Shown: positions 55,721-64,000 of the stretch, one piece after another
Numbering within the stretch: the first letter of the stretch is position 1
How the letters are laid out: every line of letters begins with the position of its first letter
Source: Rehmannia glutinosa
Taxonomy: Eukaryota; Streptophyta; Magnoliopsida; Lamiales; Orobanchaceae
DNA length: 64,000 nucleotides
Direction of reading: 5' to 3'
Assembly: GCA_016081115.2 (NCBI GenBank)
Contig: CM071936.1
Span: forward strand, 90,015,943-90,079,942
Made by a program: the position numbers and the translations under genes
Notes under the pieces: model-generated
The model's input: the letters and a program-made list of their open reading frames with translations, nothing else
The model's database searches: none
What the model was told of the DNA's origin: nothing

Positions 55721-58134
55721 TTAGGATTTGTGAGCTCCATTGAGTTGAGGATCTGTCTGATAATAAACAATGTCACCAGTGTCACTCACATAGTGATCCT
55801 TCTTCATGCTTCTTAGAAGGACTCCCAATAAGTAGAAAGGAAGCGGCCCCGATTTTTGAGGCTCTCTATAATATTTGCCTAGTACGGGCTTAGCTGCTTC
55901 GGGTCTGCATCAGAAAAGTTATCGGCAATCAGGGCTCGAATTTCTGTTGAATAAAAAAATTTGATTGTGGAAGGTAATTTTTCGATTAAAATCGGACACT
56001 TACAGCTTCGATTAAATGATAGTGTGGGATTTGAGGGAAGAGGTGATGTATAACATGCGTGCCTATGTCGTGGTGGATGTTGTTTATCCATCCGTAATCA
56101 CGATCAAGTGTCGTTAGCCCGCCTCTCAGATAACTCCATTCCTGTTTTACCAAATACAAAAATGATTAAGCGACCAAAGCAGTGTCTAAGCCTCTTGTGA
56201 ATCACAAAAACTGTTGTTTTTCATTTTTCCTTCGGTTTTCCAGAAAAACCTCTGTTATTTTTCTTGCTTGAATTTTCAAACCATGGAACAATATCAGTTC
56301 AAAAAATTTCAAGTTGATTTTACCTTTCCGCGGTACCAAGGAAGCTTCTCCTCATGTCCATGGTGATGCAAGTAAGTAACTAAGTCAAGCCACATTACAA
56401 AACCCTGCACAGCCAATTCAAATTCCAAGTTTTACCAAGAAATTCAAAATCAGATAACGCAAGTCATACGGTTACTTAAAGAAACTAAAGGCACACTTCT
56501 TTTGAAGAACAAGAGTCGTTATACTAACCAAATAAGGTATGCCATATAGTTTGAGCAATTGGACAGGACCCATAACAAAAGATAATCCGGCAAGTAACGC
56601 AACCATTGCCGTCCAACAAACCGTCGAGGTTATTACATCTTTTCTCTCATTTGGTACAAACAAATCACTGTCTGGATGGAAATGAGATCCTGTTTTTCCA
56701 GGACTTCTACTCCACTGTCATCAAACACAGCACAAAACAAACAAGTACAAGTAAAATCAGAAAAGCATGCTCATTGGAAAGTTGCACAATAAGTTTCCAA
56801 GGGTAAATTACAAAAACTACGCCTGAAATTTAGCTTAATTACAAAAAAATCCAGTTATTTTCCAAAATTACAAAAAACCCCTTGAGAATTGTGCTTGTTT
56901 TACAAATACCCCTAATTAGGTGTGATTTGCAGAATAGAAACAAAGGGGGTATTTGTAATTTCGAACGATAATTGAGTTTTTCTGTACTTAGGCTAAACCT
57001 TAAAGATAATATTTGTAATTACACATTTTCCATATTGAAGGAGTAAGAGGGTTATACCAGATAGATGGGATAAGCCAGCATAGGGAAAGGCAATGTGAAC
57101 CTCAATTTCTTGGTAACATTATCCAAACTCTTGAAAATCTTCTCAGGTAACTGTAATTAAAATTAAAAACAAAAGAGCAACATTAAATTTCTGTCTTTTT
57201 TGCAGCATCAGACTATTCATCAAAATTCAAGAATCTCCACTTGACAAAAAGAATAGAAATAACTTACAGGATGCCAAGATTCATCATTCTCAACATGCCC
57301 ATGGTTCTGATGATGTGTCCTATGACTAATTCTCCTACACCATTACAAAAAATATATATATTAACACAACAAAATGTGTTAGATTAATTTTATGTTCAAC
57401 ATATAAAAAAACAGAAAAAGAATCAAGAATTAAAAAGAAATTGGAAAAACATACCATCCATGGTAAGGGACTAGAATTGAAGAGTGAAGAAGATGGCCAA
57501 CTACACTATTCAACTTGGGATTATTTGAAAAACTCCCATGTCCACTGCAGAAATCAAGCCCATCAAAAACTAATTTAATGTTCCAAATTAAAAAAAAAAA
57601 ATCTTGAAAATCACCAAAAAGAAAAAAGAAAAAAGAATTACCAGTCATGGCCAAGAACAAAGAGAGCCCAAAACATAGTACTCTGAGCAAACCAATACAA
57701 AGGCCAAACAACCAAATTGTTGAAATAAGCAGCCACAGCTGCTAATCCAAAAACAACAACCAAATCTCTTACAACAAAGCTCATAGATTTCCATGGATCC
57801 TTAACCCAACAATGCTTTGGAATTGCTGCCTTAATATCAGATAGCTTAAATGGTGGTGGTGCCCCAGGGTCAAAATTGTCATTTAACACTATTTCCCCTT
57901 CATTTTCTCTTCTTCCACTTCTTGAACTTTTAATGGTGTACTCACTCTCAAACCCCATCTCCTATCCTTACTAATCCCACTTGACAAACAAGATAAAGAA
58001 CCAAACCCTTGATTTGTTCTTGAAATTCTCAATCTTGTGGGATTAGAATTCAAGAAAGCTTGGCCAGTTGTTGGCTTAGGGTAAATTCTTGGGAGTGGCC
58101 TCAGCCCACATTCTGATAAAACCCAACTAGCCAT
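55721..58134 (-). CDS. FAD7: Plastid omega-3 fatty acid desaturase (FAD7/FAD8), 8 exons
   Basis: Encodes the plastid membrane enzyme that converts 18:2/16:2 acyl groups to 18:3/16:3 in chloroplast lipids. Exons (minus strand): 58134-57642, 57544-57455 (90 nt), 57334-57268 (67), 57150-57058 (93), 56714-56529 (186), 56404-56324 (81), 56141-56004 (138), 55904-55721. All introns are GT-AG, and the exon lengths equal those of FAD3/7/8 genes. The N-terminus MASWVLSECGLRPLP is a plastid transit type; FDPGAPPPF begins the core. All three di-iron histidine boxes are present: HDCGH (exon 1/2 junction), HRTHH (exon 3) and HVIHH (exon 7). Oddities: one missing A near 57903-57906 (exon 1), one extra base in GGG 55901-55903 (start of exon 8), and Leu for the usual Trp at the end of exon 5. 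If corrected, about 443 residues. FAD7 and FAD8 cannot be separated here. Confidence 0.88.
56801..57026. mobile_element. Small MITE in desaturase intron 4
   Basis: Inverted ends GGGTAAATTACAAAAACTAC and (complement) ATGTGTAATTACAAATATTA, related to the 55160-55379 element. It makes up most of the 343-nt intron 4 (56715-57057) but leaves the splice sites untouched. The flanks AGTTTCCAA and TTTTCCATA suggest a degraded 9-bp duplication. Confidence 0.55.
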
Positions 58135-58236
58135 TTCAGACACAAAATCCAACCCAAGATTTCAGCTTTTTATGCTTTCTCTCACTTTTAGTGAGAGAAA
58201 GAAACGAGTGGACTAAAGGGTTTTGTGCAGAAAATG

Positions 58237-58244
58237 TATTTATA
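58237..58244 (-). promoter_or_regulatory. TATA box of the desaturase gene
   Basis: TATAAATA on the minus strand, about 105 bp upstream of the start codon at 58134. A pyrimidine-rich leader (CTCTCAC, TTTCTTTCTCTC type) follows. Confidence 0.55.
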
Positions 58245-58259
58245 TTGTATATATGTGTG

Positions 58260-58977
58260 TGTGTATCAGCAAGAATGCAAGTTGATTCGCTGGAAGTAGA
58301 TAATACAAAGGATTATCTTCTCAAGTTGTAGCTTCAAAGGTTGTTGCAAGAACCACAGCCTGTTTTGTGGATTTTCATGTTTTGGTGGTTCAATTATATA
58401 CCGCACATATTGGGCTCTGTATTTCTTCCCACTTTCTTTCTTGTTAGCAATTTAGAACGTGATTATTATGCTTTTATTTTTCATGTTTAAGTAGGAAAAC
58501 GAGTTTTAAATTTTAATGACTTTCCTGGTTGGGACTTGTGAACCTTTTAGGCCGGTGCGCTTGGCTAGTACGAAACTTATGCTTCGATTTCTAAATTTGG
58601 ATATTTTAAATAAAATTTACTTTCTGTCAATATTTTTAAAAACTGTGTTGTTTTTTTCTTTCAATAATAATAGTTTTAATTACTAATTTTTAAGAATTTT
58701 TCTTATTTTTTTAAACCTTTGAAAATATTCTTAAAATTCATTAATTAAAACTAGTATTATTCCAAAAAAAGTATTTAAAGATATTAACTTTTATCCAAAT
58801 TTAGAAATAAAAAGCACAAGTTTAGGAAAAAAGAAGAATATTTTTTTTATTTAATTGTCATATTGTAACTTTGTATCGAATCAAATTAAAATGATAAACA
58901 TTGAATGAGTATATTATATAATAACATTTCTTTTATATATTACTCTTTCATTAGTATTGTTTGGATGACGGAGAAAT
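58260..58977. other. Upstream region of the desaturase gene
   Basis: AT-rich sequence that probably holds the rest of the promoter. I see no second gene and no clear transposon. Confidence 0.4.
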
Positions 58978-58989
58978 ACCATTTTATAG

Positions 58990-59110
58990 GAATCAACCTC
59001 GTGCTCTAGTGGTAAAGTCTTGTGTTGTAACTTGTAAGGGCGATTCACCGGGTTTGATCTTATACGAGTGTGTGTGTCTGCTCTCCTATTATTAGCCATT
59101 GTACTAAAAA
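58990..59110 (+). mobile_element. tRNA-derived SINE (121 bp)
   Basis: This short element is flanked by a perfect 12-bp duplication ACCATTTTATAG (58978-58989 and 59111-59122). CTCTAGTGGTAAAGTC resembles a pol III A box and CCGGGTTTGATCTTATACG a B box, at roughly tRNA spacing. It ends in a short A-rich tail (TACTAAAAA). It does not fold as a functional tRNA. Confidence 0.75.
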
Positions 59111-59122
59111 ACCATTTTATAG

Positions 59123-59866
59123 AAAATGAATCGCTTCTTGTTTTTATTTATAAATCCAATAGATTATTTATTGAATATAACATCTCAAAATAAATTGATC
59201 CCCAATTTGTCCCAATTTCTTTTTGACTATCCAAAAATACAACTCTATTGTATAAAATAAATTTTCTTTTCCAACAATTAATTCTCAATTAAAAGAGAAA
59301 TATAACACTATCAGTAACCGACCAATACTATTATCAGTAATTACGTTTACCTTTTTTAAATTAGCTTTAGAGCTCATAAATTTTGGGAGAGTATCTACAA
59401 ATTTTTTTTTTTTTTTTCTTCTTCAACTTGTCACGATTCTTTCACAATTTCCAAATCTTTGAAAAATACAGTTTGTGGTGTCTGCCAAACTTTTTGTGGT
59501 GCAATCTTGGAATTTATCGGACTTTGCGCGTATGAAAATAATATAAACTGCGTTTCAACCCCTTTAGAAATGAATAATTGCGTTTTGACCCAATTCTAAA
59601 CGTGTGGAAGTGGAAACAGAAGACTACGTGGTCAGGCTTGACTCTCATGTATACTATTAGATAACATTTTGTTTTTCTGTTTGTTTCCACGTTGAGATTC
59701 TTCAAGGGATGGCTGTGGAACTAAGGTCAAATTATCATTTGTTTATAAGATTAAATATTTCTGTGTTTGGAAGAAAAGGGGTCAATTTGATATTTGTCAA
59801 AAAGTGGTGGGCCCACAAGGTTAAGATTTTTCGTCTTACCAGGATGAGAGGAGCAACTTTGTTACA
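59123..59866. other. AT-rich spacer, no gene seen
   Basis: AT-rich sequence with a T run at about 59401-59417. Short open frames here have no recognisable domain. Confidence 0.4.
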
Positions 59867-60584
59867 GCATCTCCAATGGTTCACTTTAGTGAGTTTACAC
59901 TATTTTAGTAGAAAATTTAGAAAGGTGAGCCGCTATTTGAATCCCAATTTCTTATAAATACACACCACTCCATATTTTTACAAAATTAAAATGACTTAAA
60001 ATGACTATTATGCCCTTACTATCAAAAAAAATTCTAAATACACTCAATCTTTTTTTCCAGAATATTTTTTTCTTCTTTAGGGTTTAAGATATAATATTTT
60101 TTTTTGCTATCTGCTATTTTAATTAGCATTAAGTGCGAAAATGTGTTATTTTTAATAGATTGAAGGTTTTATAAGTTGGGTTCGAAATTGTGTTACAAGT
60201 GTTGAGTTTTTTTGTTTCAAGTTCGTGCATTTTTTCGCCATGTTCGAATACGAACGATCGTGCTTCAAAAAAAACAGGTGGCACGATTGCAATGTTTTTC
60301 TGAAAAAAAATGGTGGCACAATCGTGCCACACTTCAAAAAAAAGGCGTGCCACCATTTTTTTAAGAAAAAAATTGCGTTCGTGCAACCTTTTTTTTAAGC
60401 ACGATATTGTATCTTAAACCCTAGGAAAGAAAAAAAATTTGGAAAAAAAATTGGGTGTGTTTAGAATTTTTCAACAATAAGGGCATAATAGTCATTTTAA
60501 TTATGTGAAAATAGGGAGTGGGATGTATTTATAAGAAATTGGGGTGCAAACAACGGCTCCCTTTAGAGAAACTCAAGATTCAAC
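59867..60584. mobile_element. MITE with long inverted repeats (hairpin), left part
   Basis: The two arms (about 59920-60080 and 60410-60560) are inverted copies: CCCAATTTCTTATAAATACA pairs with TGTATTTATAAGAAATTGGG, and pairing extends over about 150 bp. The outer end GCATCTCCAATGG at 59867 matches the complement of CTCCAATAGCC found just past the solo LTR (about 61058). The centre carries shorter GGCACGAT/ATCGTGCC inverted repeats (about 60280-60350). Non-coding. Confidence 0.65.
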
Positions 60585-61054
60585 TGTTGGAATAAACTTT
60601 AGTGAATTACATAACTTTAATCCAGGAGCGTTCATATCGAATTATCAAGAATCAAAACTAGATCGCGGAAGCGTACCTGAATCCATAGCAATTGGTTTTG
60701 GGATATGGCCTTCTAGATCTTCACGTCTCGAAGCTTTTCAGAGAACCCTTTAGTTTTCTCTGTAGGTTTCTTTCTGGCGATGGGATAGCAGAATAGAATT
60801 TCGTAGACGTGTGACCTAGGGACCATAACCCTTATATAACTATGTTATATTGGGTATCTTATTTTAGCCCATCATTAAAATAGGAATAACCCATTAAGTA
60901 TTTACACATTAAAGGCCCACACCCTATTAGATACATTAAAGTCAAATTCCTTAAACCTAATTTGATCACTTATAAAATGGCTTTAACCTTAATTGACAGT
61001 CCACAATGCATAATTATTTCACATATAAGCCCAATGTTGGATTATGATCCAACA
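60585..61054. mobile_element. Solo LTR (470 bp)
   Basis: Starts TGTTGGAATAAAC and ends ATGATCCAACA, with the TGTTGGA/TCCAACA LTR termini (TG...CA). It is flanked by a perfect 5-bp duplication TCAAC (60580-60584 and 61055-61059). No internal retrotransposon sequence is present, so this is a solo LTR left by recombination between the two LTRs of a full element. It interrupts the right end of the hairpin MITE. Confidence 0.82.
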
Positions 61055-61059
61055 TCAAC

Positions 61060-63030
61060 TCCAATAGCCAATTCTATATTTTCACTCTAAATTGGAATTT
61101 TCATTTTTATTTTTTGTTATTTTGAATTAATATATTATCAATTTATAATTTAGGCATATATATTTATATATATTTTGTATTGATGTCTAATATTTATTTG
61201 TATTTAATATAATTATAAATAAATATTGTTCTTATTTTTATTATTTTTTATAAGTAAATTATTTTTTAATTTTTTGTATATGTGAAATTGAACATAATAT
61301 AATAATTAACAACATAATATAATTTGTAATATAATTTATTAGGAAATACTTACGAACATAATTTATTAATTTACTGTTACTAATAGAAAAGGAAGAGTGA
61401 TCCTTAAAAAATAAGAAAGAATAGAGAAAAAAATTGAAATAATTAAAAATATCCAAAAAAATTGAAAGAAAAAAAAAATTATAATAGCTGTGTGAACAAT
61501 CCCCCGCTACATGTAGCGGGATACCGTTCACAAATTATAAAATGAAGTGAAATTTGGTGCACCATTGGAGAAGATTTCTCCACTAAAATATTGGAATCCA
61601 CAATTTTACAGTCATGTTAGAGATGATCTTAAGATGATACGTAATCGAATTAGAGGAGATCAAAAATCTATAATTTTAAATATAGGACATTAATTAAAAT
61701 AATAAATAACTTTTTCTTTGCATTAAATATTGGATCATAATTTAAATAAGCATCAATTTATTTAGATAAATAAACAAAAAGAGCTAAGCAGTTAAATTTA
61801 ATACTAATTACACTTAACATGGTAAAAAAATTGCTTAGACATTGTTTGGTAATTGGTATCTTTCCATTTGAGAGTCGTAACATACTTGGAGATTGAATTA
61901 AGATAGTAAATATATAGGCTTGAAAATGATTGAGTACATTTTTTTTGTGTTTTTATATGGAAAAAAAAAACACGATAAAATAATATCTTGTTATTATGTT
62001 TGAGTCACATTTTTTCATGATATGTGTATCACAATTTGTAGAGTTGGTTGTGGTGGGTCTAGTTTAAATATCTAATTTGAATATAACAATTAATATTAGA
62101 TGATTTAGTTGGCCGGTCCTTTGCAACACTATGCCAAGTAATTGATTATTATGAAAACACGACGAGTTTTAAGGAAAGTATTGAGTTTGAGGTAAAGTTA
62201 TGACCATTGACCACTATTTAAGATGTTTACTGATACAATGAAATTAACTAAGAGAATTAATTACTAATTGTTTCAACAATAACAGGGATACATTTAGTCA
62301 ACGGTTTCTTTTACTGTGCATTATTTACACCTTTTTAATCTAAATACATCCTCTCTACCTAATTACACAAATGCCATGAATTTAAAATATTATAATGCTT
62401 TTAATACCTAATATTTCAGTCACATGATCGTGCCGCAAATTCATATGCCACATGATCGTGCCATAAAGTCCCACAAAGATGGGAAAGGATAAGTCGGAAA
62501 ATTTTGGGGGAATTGTATTAAGTTAATAGGTTGTGTTAACCAAAAAAAAAAAAACAAAACGGGAGCGTAATTAAAAAATTGGTATTTAGAAGAAAAGAAG
62601 GTGTGAATAGCGTCACCCTTCATTTATATGCCTACAAAAAATGTGGGGATAGAAATATGGGAAAATTACATAAAATACCCCTATTTCCGATAAATAAACT
62701 ACAAAATACGCTCCTATCACTTTTGTACCTATTTTTTTCTTTTTTACCAATTTTTTCCTTTTCTTACGCTTCTGCATATTTTTTTAATTATTTTTATATT
62801 TTTTTTTCTTTTTTTTTTGTTCATGTATTGCTTTATATGTTATATATGTTGTTTCGAGGTTTAAATTTGTTTCATTGTTGTTTCTTGGTTGTTTCGATGT
62901 TTCAAAACAACTTTTACTGTTTTTATGCTGTTTTTTATTCATGTATTATTTTGTACATTGTTTCTATTGTTTCTGTGTTATTCTATAATATTTTTAATGT
63001 TGTTTTAATAATTTTTTTGTTGTTTCTATT
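61060..63030. other. AT-rich spacer with MITE-like remnants, no gene seen
   Basis: Around 61060-61600 an AT-rich block is bounded by CTCCAATAGCC and GCACCATTGGAGAAGATTTC, probably an inverted-repeat MITE. It has a short hairpin CCCGCTACATGTAGCGGG at about 61502-61519. From about 62720 the sequence becomes a T-rich series of TTGTTTC-type phrases leading into the scaffold gap. No gene is supported. Confidence 0.4.
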
Positions 63031-63130
63031 NNNNNNNNNNNNNNNNNNNNNNNNNNNNNNNNNNNNNNNNNNNNNNNNNNNNNNNNNNNNNNNNNNNNNN
63101 NNNNNNNNNNNNNNNNNNNNNNNNNNNNNN
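63031..63130. other. Assembly gap of 100 N
   Basis: Exactly 100 ambiguous bases, the conventional placeholder for a gap of unknown size. Reading frames running into it are not meaningful. Confidence 0.98.
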
Positions 63131-64000
63131 GGTTAAAATAAGTTACCAAAACAACCGTCACGAAAAAAATGATCTTTATTTTATACGAAAAAAATTGTTT
63201 ACATCTCTCGCATCAATTTCCACATGCAAAATCATAATTGTATATATATATATCGGATAAAATTGATTGTACCACGAATTTGTGAATAGAGAATTTGATC
63301 AAAATAAATGTTTCAAGCTTATAAAATGCTTATTTTGTTGAAATTTAATACAAAATTTGATTCTCAGAAAATCTACAAATCGATTATGCGGATCTCAAAA
63401 ACATGTATGCGATCATTTAGATAATTGTTTCAAAGTTATTTACATTGTTGTTGAAAAAGTGTTTTATTCCTTGCGCTTCCCAAATCTGACCATTCATTGC
63501 TTCCCCTCATGCAGGGAAAACTATTTCATATTTGTTTTTCAATGATGTTTTTTCATGTTTCAAACATGATAATTTCATTGAATTCTACGATTGCATGGAC
63601 AAAATTCGGTGGTGTACCCACAATAGACAACGATGGGCGGGGAGATTACATCAACCGAGATAATGGGAATCGATTCCAATGGATTGCACGTTTATCACCT
63701 AAATGAAATTTTAGAACAACAAATACGAGGTTGACAAAAAGATGAAATATCTGATTAAGTACATTTGAAAGAATCTCTTGCCACCATTAATGATTGAAAA
63801 TGACTTCGAGTTCTACTTGGAAGTAAAAAACAAAGAAAAAGATTGGATGAAGTTCCCTCGTGCATAGATCTAGTAGTCAATCGGAAAACGATACCTCTTG
63901 AAATCAAAGAGACAAGAACTTACTAGAAACAACACAACAAAATACCATGGAAGGAACAAGCATCATATCGATGAAAGCTCAACAATAGAAAACATGGGCC
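63131..64000. other. Sequence after the gap, no gene recognised
   Basis: Moderately AT-rich. A frame at about 63560-63706 reads like protein (STIAWTKFGGVPTIDNDGRG and DYINRDNGNRFQWIARLSPK), but I cannot assign it to a family and no exon structure is clear. It could be the edge of a gene or element beyond the window. Confidence 0.3.

Noticed and set aside
62579..63136. Long open frame running into the gap
   Set aside because: It depends on translating the 100 N and a T-rich low-complexity tract; no domain is present.

Overview
This window is nuclear DNA of a flowering plant. It is AT-rich, gene-poor and crowded with nested transposable elements. Two ordinary host genes are visible, both with plant gene structure. 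The N-terminus of the desaturase gene (MASWVLSECGL...) looks like the Lamiales/sesame type of plastid omega-3 desaturase, so I suspect an asterid, perhaps Lamiales. That placement is inference.

Layout. 1-5.5 kb: two sister Mutator-type (MULE) MITEs (534-923, 1250-1641), a more diverged relative (2292-2827), a further MITE (2908-3324) and a 5'-truncated LINE (3654-5461) with a poly(A) tail and a 16-bp target duplication. 6.08-16.37 kb: one 10.3-kb MULE with a 9-bp target duplication. It carries a FAR1/FRS-type transposase gene (minus strand) and an Ulp1/C48-peptidase-like gene (plus strand), both decayed, and it has itself been hit by two hAT MITEs. 16.4-29 kb: microsatellites, five members of another inverted-repeat family (E1, E2, A, B, E5) filled with internal tandem arrays, a second MULE with the same palindromic ends (22876-27197), and a SINE. 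29.7-32 kb: repeat remnants. 32.1-35.1 kb: a host gene for an ankyrin plus tandem CCCH zinc-finger protein (RR-TZF/SZF type) with a promoter and a 5'-UTR intron. 36-43 kb: Harbinger-like MITEs, a decayed Copia retrotransposon and three hAT MITEs. 43.66-48.81 kb: a 5.1-kb CACTA transposon that appears to carry captured host exons. 49-55.4 kb: a Copia gag fragment, further MITEs and AT-rich spacer. 55.7-58.1 kb: an eight-exon plastid omega-3 fatty acid desaturase (FAD7/FAD8) gene on the minus strand. 58.2-64 kb: a SINE, a long-inverted-repeat MITE split by a solo LTR, AT-rich spacer and a 100-N scaffold gap.

The two host genes are unrelated in function (stress RNA regulation; plastid lipid desaturation). 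Both read through cleanly only if single-base indels are allowed, mostly in short homopolymers: five in the zinc-finger gene and two in the desaturase. Protein conservation resumes exactly after each one, which suggests residual long-read consensus errors more than true pseudogenes. The most interesting biology is the MULE family with double-palindrome termini (one large two-gene member, one 4.3-kb member and three MITE-sized members in one window) and the CACTA element with apparently captured exons.
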